A stretch of 64,000 nucleotides of DNA from Bos javanicus (taxonomy: Eukaryota; Chordata; Mammalia; Artiodactyla; Bovidae), in assembly GCF_032452875.1 (NCBI RefSeq), contig NW_026893846.1, positions 186,001 to 250,000 on the forward strand, given 5' to 3'. The notes beneath the pieces were generated by a model. The model worked only from the letters and a program-made list of their open reading frames with translations. It had not been told where the DNA came from and made no database searches. The translations under genes were made by a program, and so were the position numbers. Of the stretch, positions 27,180 through 41,810 are shown in pieces. How positions within the stretch are numbered: the stretch's first letter is position 1; every line of letters begins with the position of its first letter.

Positions 27180-29524
27180 CACATGATCAGTGTATGATAG
27201 CAAACATGATCAGTGCATGATCAGTCACATGATCAGTGCCATTAAGTCACGTGATCACTACATGATAGTCATGTGATCAGTCCATGCTCAGTCACGGTAT
27301 CAGTGCATGATCAGCCACGTGATCAGTGCATGATCAGCCACGTGATCAGTGCATGATAGCCACGTGATCAGTGCATGATCAGTCACGTGATCAGTGCATG
27401 ATCAGGCACGTGATCAGTGCATGATCAGCCACGTGATCAGTGCATGATAGCCACGTGATCAGTGCATGATCAGTCACCTGATGGGTGTATGATCAGTCAC
27501 GTGACCAGTACATGGTAGCTACATGATCATTGCATGATCAGCCACGTGAGTAGTGCATGATAGCCACGTGATCAGTGCATGATCAGTCACGTGATCAGTG
27601 CATGATCAGTCACGTGAACAGTGCATGATCAGTCACGTGATCAGTGCATGATCAGCCACGTGATCAGTGCATGATCAGTCACGTGATCAGTGCATGATCA
27701 TCCACGTGATCAGTGCATGATCAGTCACGTGATCAGTGCATGATATAGACGTGATCAGTGCATGATCAGTCACGTGATCAGTGCATGATAGCCACGTGAT
27801 CAGTGCATGATCAGTCACGTGATCAGTGCATGATCAGTCACGTGATCAGTGCATGGTAGCTACATGATCAGTGCATGATCAGCCACGTGATCAGTGCATG
27901 ATAGCCACGTGATCAGTGCATGATAGTCATGTGATCAGTGCATGATCAGTCACGTATCAGTGCATGATCAGCCACGTGATCAGTGCATGATCAGCCACGT
28001 GATCAGTGCATGATAGCCACGTGATCAGTGCATGATCAGTCACGTGATCAGTGCATGATCAGGCACGTGATCAGTGCATGATCAGCCACGTGATCAGTGC
28101 ATGATAGCCACGTGATCAGTGCATGATCAGTCACGTGATCAGTGTATGATCAGTCACTGACCAGTACATGGTAGCTACATGATCATTGCATGATCAGCCA
28201 CGTGATAGTGCATGATAGCCACGTGATCAGTGCATGATCAGTCACGTGATCAGTGCATGATCAGTCATGTGATCAGTGCATGATCAGGCACGTGATCAGT
28301 GCATGATCAGCCACGTGATCAGTGCATGATAGCCACGTGATCAGTGCATGATCAGTCACGTGATCAGTGCATGATCAGTCACGTGATCAGTGCATGATCA
28401 GCCACGTGATCAGTGCATGATCAGCCACGTGATCAGTGCATGATCAGTCACGTGATCAGTGCATGATCAGTCACGTGATCAGTGCATGGTAGCTACGTGA
28501 TCAGTGCATGATCAGCCACGTGATCAGTGCATGATAGCCACGTGATCAGTGCATGATCAGTCACGTGATCAGTGCATGATCAGTCACGTGATCAGTGCAT
28601 GATCAGTCACGTGATCAGTGCATGATCAATTACGTGATCAGTGCATGATCAGTCACGTGACCAGTACATGGTAGCTACGTGATCATTGCATGATCAGCCA
28701 CGTGATCAGTGCATGATAGCCACGTGATCAGTGCATGATAGCCACGTGATCAGTGCATGATCAGTCATGTGATACGTGTGTGATCAGCCACGTGATCAGT
28801 GCATGATATCCACGTGATCAGTGCATGATAGCCACGTGATCAGTGCATGATAGCCACGTGATCAGTGCATGATCAGTCACGTGATACATGTGTGATCAGC
28901 CACGTGATCAGTGCATGATGAGCCACGTGATCAGTGCAGGATCAATTACGTGATCAGTGCATGATCAGTCACGTGACCAGTACATGGTTGCTACGTGATC
29001 GTTGCATGATCAGCCACGTGAGCAGAGCATGATAGCCACGTGATCAGTGCATGATCAGTCACGTGATCAGTACATGATCAGTCACGTGAACAGTGCATGA
29101 TCATTTACGTGATCTGTGCATGATCAGTCACGTGACCAGTATATGGTAGCTACGTGATCATTCCATGACGAGCCACGTGAGCAGTGCATGATAGCCACGT
29201 GATGTGTGCATGATCAGTTACGTGAGCAGTGTATGATCAGCCACGTGATCAGTGCATGATATGTCACGTGACAGGTGTGTGATCAGCCACGTGAACAGTG
29301 CATGTTCAGCCACGTGATCAGTGCATGATAGCCACGTGATCAGTGCATGATCAGTTACGTGAGCAGTGTATGATCAGCCACGTGATCAGTGCATGGTCAG
29401 ACACGTGAACAGTGTATGATCAGCCACGTGATCAGTGCATGATATCCAAGTGATCAGTGCATGATCATCACGTGATCAGTGTATGATCAGCCACGTGAAC
29501 AGTGCATGCTCAGTCACGTGATCA
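27180..29524 (+). repeat. Array segment with M and shortened type A preamble
   Basis: M is at 27475. The type A preamble begins at 28986 and is 539 bp, not 561. The missing 22 bp is the unit carrying CATGAGTGCCACG, and the same loss is seen before copy 17. Confidence 0.9.
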
Positions 29525-29765
29525 GGGCCTGCTGAGCTGCGTGATTACTGTCTGCTCATCTGCTTGACAATTGCCAGCTGAGCTGCACGATTCCTGCCTG
29601 TCATCTGCTTGACAATTGCCAGCTGTGCTGCGTAATTCCTGCCTGCTCAGCTGCTTGATTATTGCCAGCTGAGCAGCATGATTCCTCACAGCTGAGTTCC
29701 ATGATTATTGCCTGCTGACTGTTTGATTCGTGCCTACTCAGCTCTTTGTTTATTGCCTCCAGAGG
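29525..29765 (+). repeat. Diverged core, copy 15 (type A)
   Basis: The core is full length with CACAGCTG and CTGTTTGA. Confidence 0.92.
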
Positions 29766-31112
29766 CACATGATCAGTGTATGATAGCAAACATGATCAGT
29801 GCATGATCAGTCACATGATCAGCGCCATTAAGTCACGTGATCACTACATGATAGTCATGTGATCAGTCCATGCTCAGTCACGGTATCAGTGCATGATCAG
29901 CCACGTGATCAGTGCATGATCAGCCACGTGATCAGTTCATGATAGCCACGTGATCAGTGCATGATCAGTCACGTGATCAGTGCATGATCAGGCACGTGAT
30001 CAGTGCATGATCAGCCACGTGATCAGTGCATGATCAGCCACGTGATCAGTGCATGATAGCCACGTGATCAGTGCATGATCAGTCACGTGATCAGTGCATG
30101 ATCAGCCACGTGATCAGTGCATGATCAGCCACGTGATCAGTGCATGATCAGTCACGTGATCAGTGCATGATCAGTCACGTGACCAGTACATGGTAGCTAC
30201 GTGATCAGTGCATGATCAGCCACGTGATCAGTGCATGATAGCCACGTGATCAGTGCATGATCAGTCACGTGATCAGTGCATGATCAGTCACGTGATCAGT
30301 GCATGATCAGTCACGTGATCAGTGCATGATCAGCCACGTGATCAGTGCATGATAGCCACGTGATCAGTGCATGATCAGTCACGTGATCAGTGCATGATCA
30401 GTCGTGATCAGTACATGGTAGCTACGTGATCAGTGCATGATCAGCCACGTGATCAGTGCATGATAGCCACGTGATCAGTGCATGATCAGTCACGTGATCA
30501 GTGCATGATCAGTCACGTGATCAGTGCATGATCAGTCACGTGATCAGTGCATGATCAATTACGTGATCAGTGCATGATCAGTCACGTGACAGTGCATGAT
30601 AGCTACGTGATCAGTGCATGATCAGCCACGTGATCAGTGCATGATAGCCACGTGATCAGTGCATGATCAGCCACGTGATCAGTGCATGATCAGTCACGTG
30701 ATAGTGCATGATCAGCCACGTGATCAGTGCATGATAGCCACGTGATCAGTGCATGATAGCCACGTGATCAGTGCATGATCAGTCACGTGATCAGTGCATG
30801 ATCAGCCACGTGATCAGTGCATGATAGCCACTGATCAGTGCATGATCAGCCACGTGATCAGTGCATGATCAGTCACGTGATCAGTGCATGATCAGCCACG
30901 TGATCAGTGCATGATCAGCCACGTGATCAGTGCATGATCAGCCACGTGATCAGTGCATGATCAGCCACGTGATCAGTGCATGATCAGTCACGTGATCAGT
31001 GTATGATCAGCCACGTGATCAGTGCATGATAGCCACGTGATCAGTGCATGATCAGTCACGTGATCAGTGTATGATCAGCCACGTGAACAGTGCATGCTCA
31101 GTCACGTGATCA
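29766..31112 (+). repeat. Uniform array segment, 1.59-kb module
   Basis: M and the standard broken-E-box pair are absent; a single GCCACTGATCAG unit (E-box lost) is at about 30828. The core-to-core spacing of 1588 bp nearly equals those from copy 17 to 18 (1593) and 19 to 20 (1592), so these three modules appear to be copies of one another. Confidence 0.88.
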
Positions 31113-31353
31113 GGGCCTGCTGAGCTGCGTGATTACTGTCTGCTCATCTGCTTGACAATTGCCAGCTGAGCTGCACGATTCCTGCCTGTCATCTGCTTGA
31201 CAATTGCCAGCTGTGCTGCGTAATTCCTGCCTGCTCAGCTGCTTGATTATTGCCAGCTGAGCAGCATGATTCCTCACACCTGAGTTCCATGATTATTGCC
31301 TGCTGACTGTTTGATTCGTGCCTACTCAGCTCTTTGTTTATTGCCTCCAGAGG
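31113..31353 (+). repeat. Diverged core, copy 16 (type B)
   Basis: The core is full length with GATCAGGG, CAATTGCC and CACACCTG. Confidence 0.92.
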
Positions 31354-34300
31354 CACATGATCAGTGTATGATAGCAAACATGATCAGCGCATGATCAGTC
31401 ACATGATCAGCGCCATTAAGTCACGTGATCACTACATGATAGTCATGTGATCAGTCCATGCTCAGTCACGGTATCAGTGCATGATCAGCCACGTGATCAG
31501 TGCATGATCAGCCACGTGATCAGTGCATGATAGCCACGTGATCAGTGCATGATCAGTCACGTGATCAGTGCATGATCAGGCAGGTGATCAGTGCATGATC
31601 AGCCACGTGATCAGTGCATGATAGCCACGTGATCAGTGCATGATCAGTCACCTGATGGGTGTATGATCAGTCACGTGACCAGTACATGGTAGCTACATGA
31701 TCATTGCATGATCAGCCACGTGAGTAGTGCATGATAGCCACGTGATCAGTGCATGATCAGTCACGTGATCAGTGCATGATCAGTCACGTGATCAGTGCAT
31801 GATCAGTCACGTGATCAGTGCATGATCAGCCACGTGATCAGTGCATGATCAGTCACGTGATCAGTGCATGATCAGCCACGTGATCAGTGCATGATCAGTC
31901 ACGTGATCAGTGCATGATATACGTGATCAGTGCATGATCAGTCACGTGATCAGTGCATGATAGCCACGTGATCAGTGCATGATCAGTCACGTGATCAGTG
32001 CATGATCAGTCACGTGATCAGTGCATGATAGCTACGTGATCAGTGCATGATCAGCCACGTGATCAGTGCATGATAGCCACGTGATCAGTGCATGATCAGT
32101 CACGTGATCAGTGCATGATCAGTCACGTGATCAGTGCATGATCAGCCACGTGATCAGTGCATGATCAGCCACGTGATCAGTGCATGATAGCCACGTGATC
32201 AGTGCATGATCAGTCACGTGATCAGTGCATGATCAGTCACGTGATCAGTGCATGATCAGCCACGTGATCAGTGCATGATCAGTCACGTGATCAGTGCATG
32301 ATCAGTCACGTGACCAGTGCATGGTAGCTACGTGATCAGTGCATGATCAGCCACGTGATAGTGCATGATAGCCACGTGATCAGTGCATGATCAGTCACGT
32401 GATCAGTGCATGATCAGTCATGTGATCAGTGCATGATCAGGCACGTGATCAGTGCATGATCAGCCACGTGATCAGTGCATGATAGCCACGTGATCAGTGC
32501 ATGATCAGTCACGTGATCAGTGCATGATCAGTCACGTGATCAGTGCATGATCAGTCACGTGATCAGTGCATGATCAGTCACGTGATCAGTGCATGATCAG
32601 TCACGTGATCAGTGCATGATAGCTACGTGATCAGTGCATGATCAGCCACGTGATCAGTGCATGATAGCCACGTGATCAGTGCATGATCAGCCACGTGATC
32701 AGTGCATGATCAGTCACGTGATCAGTGCATGATCAGCCACGTGATCAGTGCATGATAGCCACGTGATCAGTGCATGATAGTCACGTGATCAGTGCATGAT
32801 CAGTCACGTGATCATGTGTGATCAGCCACGTGATCAGTGCATGATCAGCCACGTGATCAGTGCATGATCAGTCACGTGATCAGTGCATGATCAGTCACGT
32901 GATCAGTGCATGATCAGCCACGTGATCAGTGCATGATCAGCCACGTGATCAGTGCATGATAGCCACGTGATCAGTGCATGATCAGTCACGTGATCAGTGC
33001 ATGATCAGTCACGTGATCAGTGCATGATCAGCCACGTGATCAGTGCATGATCAGCCACGTGATCAGTGCATGATCAATTACGTGATCAGTGCATGATCAG
33101 CCACGTGATCAGTGCATGGTAGCTACGTGATCAGTGCATGATCAGCCACGTGATCAGTGCATGATAGCCACGTGATCAGTGCATGATCAGTCACGTGATC
33201 AGTGCATGATCAGTCACGTGATCAGTGCATGATCAGTCACGTGATCAGTGCATGATCAGCCACGTGATCAGTGCATGATCAGTCACGTGATCAGTGCATG
33301 ATAGCTACGTGATCAGTGCATGATCAGCCACGTGATCAGTGCATGATCAGCCACGTGATCAGTGCATGATAGCCACGTGATCAGTGCATGATCAGTCACG
33401 TGATCAGTGCATGATCAGTCACTGACCAGTGCATGATAGCTACGTGATCAGTGCATGATCAGCCACGTGATCAGTGCATGATAGCCACGTGATCAGTGCA
33501 TGATCAGTCACGTGATCAGTGCATGATCAGTCATGTGATCAGTGCATGATCAGTCACGTGATCAGTGCATGATCAGCCACGTGATCAGTGCATGATAGCC
33601 ACGTGATCAGTGCATGATCAGTCACGTGATCAGTGCATGATCAGTCACGTGATCAGTGCATGATCAGCCACGTGATCAGTGCATGATCAGCCACGTGATC
33701 AGTGCATGATCAATTACGTGATCAGTGCATGATCAGTCACGTGATCAGTGCATGATAGCTACGTGATCAGTGCATGATCAGCCACGTGATCAGTGCATGA
33801 TAGCCACGTGATCAGTGCATGATCAGTCACGTGATCAGTGCATGATCAGTCACGTGATCAGTGCATGATCAGTCACGTGATCAGTGCATGATCAATTACG
33901 TGATCAGTGCATGATCAGTCACGTGATCAGTACATGATAGCTACGTGATCATTGCATGATCAGCCACGTGATCAGTGCATGATAGCCACGTGATCAGTGC
34001 ATGATAGCCACGTGATCAGTGCATGATCAGTCATGTGATCAGTGTGATCAGCCACGTGATCAGTGCATGATATCCACGTGATCAGTGCATGATAGCCACG
34101 TGATCAGTGCATGATAGCCACGTGATCAGTGCATGATCAGTCACGTGATACATGTGTGATCAGCCACGTGATCAGTGCATGATGAGCCACGTGATCAGTG
34201 CAGGATCAATTACGTGATCAGTGCATGATCAGTCACGTGACCAGTACATGGTTGCTATGTGATCGTTGCATGATCAGCCACGTGAGCAGAGCATGATAGC

Positions 34301-34788
34301 CACGTGATCAGTGCATGATCAGTCACGTGATCAGTACATGATCAGTCACGTGAACAGTGCATGATCATTTACGTGATCTGTGCATGATCAGTCACGTGAC
34401 CAGTATATGGTAGCTACGTGATCATTCCATGACGAGCCACGTGAGCAGTGCATGATAGCCACGTGATGTGTGCATGATGAGTTACGTGAGCAGAGTATGA
34501 TCTGCCACGTGATCAGTGCATGATATGTCACGTGACAGGTGTGTGATCAGCCACGTGAACAGTGCATGTTCAGCCACGTGATCAGTCCATGATAGCCACG
34601 TGATCAGTGCATGATCAGTTACGTGAGCAGTGTATGATCAGCCACGTGATCAGTGCATGGTCAGACACGTGAACAGTGTATGATCAGCCACGTGATCAGT
34701 GCATGATATCCAAGTGATCAGTGCATGATCATCACGTGATCAGTGTATGATCAGCCACGTGAACAGTGCATGCTCAGTCACGTGATCA
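31354..34788 (+). repeat. Long uniform expansion with M and shortened type A preamble
   Basis: M is at 31649. About 2.3 kb (31740 to 34040) is nearly invariant 22/23-mers. The type A preamble starts at 34250 and is 539 bp, lacking the same 22-bp unit as the preamble of copy 15. Private changes here include GGTTGCTATG and GATCTGCCACG. Confidence 0.91.
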
Positions 34789-35029
34789 GGGCCTGCTGAG
34801 CTGCGTGATTACTGTCTGCTCATCTGCTTGACAATTGCCAGCTGAGCTGCACGATTCCTGCCTGTCATCTGCTTGACAATTGCCAGCTGTGCTGCGTAAT
34901 TCCTGCCTGCTCAGCTGCTTGATTATTGCCAGCTGAGCAGCATGATTCCTCACAGCTGAGTTCCATGATTATTGCCTGCTGACTGTTTGATTCGTGCCTA
35001 CTCAGCTCTTTGTTTATTGCCTCCAGAGG
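34789..35029 (+). repeat. Diverged core, copy 17 (type A)
   Basis: The core is full length with CACAGCTG and CTGTTTGA. Its preamble deletion links it to copy 15. Confidence 0.92.
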
Positions 35030-36381
35030 CACATGATCAGTGTATGATAGCAAACATGATCAGTGCATGATCAGTCACATGATCAGCGCCATTAAGTCAC
35101 GTGATCACTACATGATAGTCATGTGATCAGTCCATGCTCAGTCACGGTATCAGTGCATGATCAGCCACGTGATCAGTGCATGATCAGCCACGTGATCAGT
35201 TCATGATAGCCACGTGATCAGTGCATGATCAGTCACGTGATCAGTGCATGATCAGGCAGGTGATCAGTGCATGATCATCCACGTGATCAGTGCATGATCA
35301 GCCACGTGATCAGTGCATGATCAGCCACGTGATCAGTGCATGATCAGTCACGTGATCAGTGCATGATCAGCCACGTGATCAGTGCATGATCAGCCACGTG
35401 ATCAGTGCATGATCAGTCACGTGATCAGTGCATGATCAGTCACGTGACCAGTGCATGGTAGCTACGTGATCAGTGCATGATCAGCCACGTGATCAGTGCA
35501 TGATAGCCACGTGATCAGTGCATGATCAGTCACGTGATCAGTGCATGATCAGTCACGTGATCAGTGCATGATCAGTCACGTGATCAGTGCATGATCAGCC
35601 ACGTGATCAGTGCATGATAGCCACGTGATCAGTGCATGATCAGTCACGTGATCAGTGCATGATCAGTCACGTGATCAGTACATGGTAGCTACGTGATCAG
35701 TGCATGATCAGCCACGTGATCAGTGCATGATAGCCACGTGATCAGTGCATGATCAGTCACGTGATCAGTGCATGATCAGTCACGTGATCAGTGCATGATC
35801 AGTCACGTGATCAGTGCATGATCAATTACGTGATCAGTGCATGATCAGTCACGTGATCAGTGCATGATAGCCACGTGATCAGTGCATGATCAGCCACGTG
35901 ATCAGTGCATGATAGCCACGTGATCAGTGCATGATCAGCCACGTGATCAGTGCATGATCAGTCACGTGATCAGTGCATGATCAGCCACGTGATCAGTGCA
36001 TGATAGCCACGTGATCAGTGCATGATAGCCACGTGATCAGTGCATGATCAGTCACGTGATCAGTGCATGATCAGCCACGTGATCAGTGCATGATAGCCAC
36101 TGATCAGTGCATGATCAGCCACGTGATCAGTGCATGATCAGTCACGTGATCAGTGCATGATCAGCCACGTGATCAGTGCATGATCAGCCACGTGATCAGT
36201 GCATGATCAGCCACGTGATCAGTGCATGATCAGCCACGTGATCAGTGCATGATCAGTCACGTGATCAGTGTATGATCAGCCACGTGATCAGTGCATGATA
36301 GCCACGTGATCAGTGCATGATCAGTCACGTGATCAGTGTATGATCAGCCACGTGAACAGTGCATGCTCAGTCACGTGATCT
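35030..36381 (+). repeat. Uniform array segment, 1.59-kb module
   Basis: M and the standard broken-E-box pair are absent; a single GCCACTGATC unit is at about 36096. The layout matches the segments after copies 15 and 19. Confidence 0.88.
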
Positions 36382-36622
36382 GGGCCTGCTGAGCTGCGTG
36401 ATTACTGTCTGCTCATCTGCTTGACAATTGCCAGCTGAGCTGCACGATTCCTGCCTGTCATCTGCTTGACAATTGCCAGCTGTGCTGCGTAATTCCTGCC
36501 TGCTCAGCTGCTTGATTATTGCCAGCTGAGCAGCATGATTCCTCACACCTGAGTTCCATGATTATTGCCTGCTGACTGTTTGATTCGTGCCTACTCAGCT
36601 CTTTGTTTATTGCCTCCAGAGG
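36382..36622 (+). repeat. Diverged core, copy 18 (type B)
   Basis: The core is full length with GATCTGGG, CAATTGCC and CACACCTG. Confidence 0.92.
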
Positions 36623-39039
36623 CACATGATCAGTGTATGATAGCAAACATGATCAGCGCATGATCAGTCACATGATCAGCGCCATTAAGTCACGTGATCA
36701 CTACATGATAGTCATGTGATCAGTCCATGCTCAGTCACGGTATCAGTGCATGATCAGCCACGTGATCAGTGCATGATCAGCCACGTGATCAGTGCATGAT
36801 CAGCCACGTGATCAGTGCATGATCAGTCACGTGATCAGTGCATGATCAGGCAGGTGATCAGTGCATGATCAGCCACGTGATCAGTGCATGATAGCCACGT
36901 GATCAGTGCATGATCAGTCACCTGATGGGTGTATGATCAGTCACGTGACCTGTACATGGTAGCTACATGATCATTGCATGATCAGCCACGTGAGTAGTGC
37001 ATGATAGCCACGTGATCAGTGCATGATCAGTCACGTGATCAGTGCATGATCAGTCACGTGAACAGTGCATGATCAGTCACGTGATCAGTGCATGATCAGC
37101 CACGTGATCAGTGCATGATCAGTCACGTGATCAGTGCATGATCAGCCACGTGATCAGTGCATGATCAGTCATGTGATCAGTGCATGATATAGACGTGATC
37201 AGTGCATGATCAGTCACGTGATCAGTGCATGATAGCCACGTGATCAGTGCATGATCAGTCACGTGATCAGTGCATGATCAGTCACGTGACCAGTACATGG
37301 TAGCTACGTGATCAGTGCATGATCAGCCACGTGATCAGTGCATGATAGCCACGTGATCAGTGCATGATCAGCCACGTGATCAGTGCATGATCAGTCACGT
37401 GATCAGTGCATGATCAGTCACGTGATCAGTGCATGATCAGTCACGTGATCAGTGCATGATCAGCCACGTGATCAGTGCATGATCAGTCACGTGATCAGTG
37501 CATGATCAGCCACGTGATCAGTGCATGATCAGTCACGTGATCAGTGCATGATATAGACGTGATCAGTGCATGATCAGTCACGTGATCAGTGCATGATCAG
37601 CCACGTGATCAGTGCATGATAGCCACGTGATCAGTGCATGATCAGTCACGTGATCAGTGTGTGATCAGCCACGTGATCAGTGCATGATAGCCACGTGATC
37701 AGTGCATGATCAGTCACGTGATCAGTGCATGATCAGTCACGTGATCATGTGTGATCAGCCACGTGATCAGTGCATGATCAGCCACGTGATCAGTGCATGA
37801 TCAGTCACGTGATCAGTGCATGATCAGTCATGTGATCAGTGCATGATCAGGCACGTGATCAGTGCATGATCAGCCACGTGATCAGTGCATGATAGCCACG
37901 TGATCAGTGCATGATCAGTCACGTGATCAGTGCATGATCAGTCACGTGATCAGTGCATGATCAGCCACGTGATCAGTGCATGATCAGCCACGTGATCAGT
38001 GCATGATCAGTTACGTGATCAGTGCATGATCAGCCACGTGACCAGTGCATGGTAGCTACGTGATCAGTGCATGATCAGCCACGTGATCAGTGCATGATAG
38101 CCACGTGATCAGTGCATGATCAGTCACGTGATCAGTGCATGATCAGTCACGTGATCAGTGCATGATCAGTCACGTGATCAGTGCATGATCAGCCACGTGA
38201 TCAGTGCATGATCAGTCACGTGATCAGTGCATGGTAGCTACGTGATCATTGCATGATCAGCCACGTGATCAGTGCATGATAGCCACGTGATCAGTGCATG
38301 ATAGCCACGTGATCAGTGCATGATCAGTCACGTGATCGTGTGTGATCAGCCACGTGATCAGTGCATGATATCCACGTGATCAGTGCATGATAGCCACGTG
38401 ATCAGTGCATGATAGCCACGTGATCAGTGCATGATCAGTCACGTGATCATGTGTGATCAGCCACGTGATCAGTGCATGATGAGCCACGTGATCAGTGCAT
38501 GATCAATTACGTGATCAGTGCATGATCAGTCACGTGACCAGTACATGGTTGCTACGTGATCAGTTGCATGATCAGCCACGTGAGCAGTGCATGATAGCCA
38601 CGTGATCAGTGCATGATCAGTCACGTGATCAGTATATGGTAGCTATGTGATCATTCCATGACGAGCCACGTGAGCAGTGCATGATAGCCACGTGATGTGT
38701 GCATGATCAGTTACGTGAGCAGAGTATGATCAGCCACGTGATCAGTGCATGAGTGCCACGTGATCAGTGCATGATATGTCACGTGACAGGTGTGTGATCA
38801 GCCACGTGAACAGTGCATGTTCAGCCACGTGATCAGTGCATGATAGCCACGTGATCAGTGCATGATCAGTTACGTGAGCAGTGTATGATCAGCCACGTGA
38901 TCAGTGCATGGTCAGACACGTGAACAGTGTATGATCAGCCACGTGATCAGTGCATGATATCCAAGTGATCAGTGCATGATCATCACGTGATCAGTGTATG
39001 ATCAGCCACGTGAACAGTGCATGCTCAGTCACGTGATCA
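36623..39039 (+). repeat. Array segment with M and truncated type A preamble
   Basis: M is at 36919 (537 bp after the core start). Units from about 37000 to 38330 are uniform. The type A preamble starts at 38547 and is 493 bp, about 68 bp (three units) shorter than full length; the gap lies just before CAGTATATGGTAGC. Confidence 0.9.
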
Positions 39040-39280
39040 GGGCCTGCTGAGCTGCGTGATTACTGTCTGCTCATCTGCTTGACAATTGCCAGCTGAGCTG
39101 CACGATTCCTGCCTGTCATCTGCTTGACAATTGCCAGCTGTGCTGCGTAATTCCTGCCTGCTCAGCTGCTTGATTATTGCCAGCTGAGCAGCATGATTCC
39201 TCACAGCTGAGTTCCATGATTATTGCCTGCTGACTGTTTGATTCGTGCCTACTCAGCTCTTTGTTTATTGCCTCCAGAGG
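39040..39280 (+). repeat. Diverged core, copy 19 (type A)
   Basis: The core is full length with CACAGCTG and CTGTTTGA. Confidence 0.92.
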
Positions 39281-40631
39281 CACATGATCAGTGTATGATA
39301 GCAAACATGATCAGTGCATGATCAGTCACATGATCAGCGCCATTAAGTCACGTGATCACTACATGATAGTCATGTGATCAGTCCATGCTCAGTCACGGTA
39401 TCAGTGCATGATCAGCCACGTGATCAGTGCATGATCAGCCACGTGATCAGTGCATGATAGCCACGTGATCAGTGCATGATCAGTCACGTGATCAGTGCAT
39501 GATCAGGCACGTGATCAGTGCATGATCAGCCACGTGATCAGTGCATGATCAGCCACGTGATCAGTGCATGATCAGCTACGTGATCAGTGCATGATCAGTC
39601 ACGTGATCAGTGCATGATCAGCCACGTGATCAGTGCATGATCAGCCACGTGATCAGTGCATGATCAGTCACGTGATCAGTGCATGATCAGTCACGTGACC
39701 AGTACATGGTAGCTACGTGATCAGTGCATGATCAGCCACGTGATCAGTGCATGATAGCCACGTGATCAGTGCATGATCAGTCACGTGATCAGTGCATGAT
39801 CAGTCACGTGATCAGTGCATGATCAGTCACGTGATCAGTGCATGATCAGCCACGTGATCAGTGCATGATAGCCACGTGATCAGTGCATGATCAGTCACGT
39901 GATCAGTGCATGATCAGTCACGTGATCAGTGCATGATAGCTACGTGATCAGTGCATGATCAGCCACGTGATCAGTGCATGATAGCCACGTGATCAGTGCA
40001 TGATCAGTCACGTGATCAGTGCATGATCAGTCACGTGATCAGTGCATGATCAGCCACGTGATCAGTGCATGATCAGTCACGTGATCAGTGCATGATCAGT
40101 CACGTGATCAGTGCATGATAGCTACGTGATCAGTGCATGATCAGCCACGTGATCAGTGCATGATAGCCACGTGATCAGTGCATGATCAGCCACGTGATCA
40201 GTGCATGATCAGTCACGTGATCGTGCATGATCAGCCACGTGATCAGTGCATGATAGCCACGTGATCAGTGCATGATAGCCACGTGATCAGTGCATGATCA
40301 GTCACGTGATCAGTGCATGATCAGCCACGTGATCAGTGCATGATAGCCACGTGATCAGTGCATGATCAGCCACGTGATCAGTGCATGATCAGTCACGTGA
40401 TCAGTGCATGATCAGCCACGTGATCAGTGCATGATCAGCCACGTGATCAGTGCATGATCAGCCACGTGATCAGTGCATGATAGCCACGTGATCAGTGCAT
40501 GATCAGTCACGTGATCAGTGTATGATCAGCCACGTGATCAGTGCATGATAGCCACGTGATCAGTGCATGATCAGTCACGTGATCAGTGTATGATCAGCCA
40601 CGTGAACAGTGCATGCTCAGTCACGTGATCA
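39281..40631 (+). repeat. Uniform array segment, 1.59-kb module
   Basis: The third copy of the 1.59-kb module. The GCCACTG unit of its relatives is a normal GCCACGTG here (about 40350), an example of a single-unit difference between otherwise matching modules. Confidence 0.87.
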
Positions 40632-40872
40632 GGGCCTGCTGAGCTGCGTGATTACTGTCTGCTCATCTGCTTGACAATTGCCAGCTGAGCTGCACGATTC
40701 CTGCCTGTCATCTGCTTGACAATTATCAGCTGTGCTGCGTAATTCCTGCCTGCTCAGCTGCTTGATTATTGCCAGCTGAGCAGCATGATTCCTCACACCT
40801 GAGTTCCATGATTATTGCCTGCTGACTGTTTGATTCGTGCCTACTCAGCTCTTTGTTTATTGCCTCCAGAGG
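40632..40872 (+). repeat. Diverged core, copy 20 (type B)
   Basis: The core is full length with GATCAGGG, CAATTATC (minus-strand frame closed) and CACACCTG. The flank has AGTGCCATTAAG. Confidence 0.92.
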
Positions 40873-41810
40873 CACATGATCAGTGTATGATAGCAAACAT
40901 GATCAGTGCATGATCAGTCACATGATCAGTGCCATTAAGTCACGTGATCACTACATGATAGTCATGTGATCAGTCCATGCTCAGTCACGGTATCAGTGCA
41001 TGATCAGCCACGTGATCAGTGCATGATCAGCCACGTGATCAGTGCATGATCAGCCACGTGATCAGTGCATGATCAGTCACGTGATCAGTGCATGATCAGT
41101 CAGGTGATACGTGTGTGATCAGCCACGTGATCAGTGCATGATATCCACGTGATCAGTGCATGATCAGCCACGTGATCAGTGCATGATCACCACGTGATCA
41201 GTGCATGATCAGTCACGTGATCATGTGTGATCAGCCACGTGATCAGTGCATGATGAGCCACGTGATCAGTGCATGATCAATTACGTGATCAGTGCATGAT
41301 CAGTCACGTGACCAGTACATGGTTGCTACGTGATCGTGCATGATCAGCCACGTGAGCAGTGCATGATAGCCACGTGATCAGTGCATGATCAGTCACGTGA
41401 TCAGTATATGGTAGCTATGTGATCATTCCATGACAGCCACGTGAGCAGTGCATGATAGCCACGTGATGTGTGCATGATGAGTTACGTGAGCAGTGTATGA
41501 TCAGCCACGTGATCAGTGCATGAGTGCCACGTGATCAGTGCATGATATGTCACGTGACAGGTGTGTGATCAGCCACGTGAACAGTGCATGTTCAGCCACG
41601 TGATCAGTGCATGATAGCCACGTGATCAGTGCATGATCAGTTACGTGAGCAGTGTATGATCAGCCACGTGATCAGTGCATGGTCAGACACGTGAACAGTG
41701 TATGATCAGCCACGTGATCAGTGCATGATATCCAAGTGATCAGTGCATGATCATCACGTGATCAGTGTATGATCAGCCACGTGAACAGTGCATGCTCAGT
41801 CACGTGATCA
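40873..41810 (+). repeat. Short hybrid segment lacking M, with type A preamble
   Basis: This is the only place where a type B core leads to a type A core without M. At about 41100 the sequence passes from ordinary units straight into CAGGTGATACGTGTGTG, which elsewhere lies deep inside the M-to-A path. The preamble starts at 41321 and is 490 bp. A deletion by unequal exchange between modules is the simplest reading. Confidence 0.87.
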
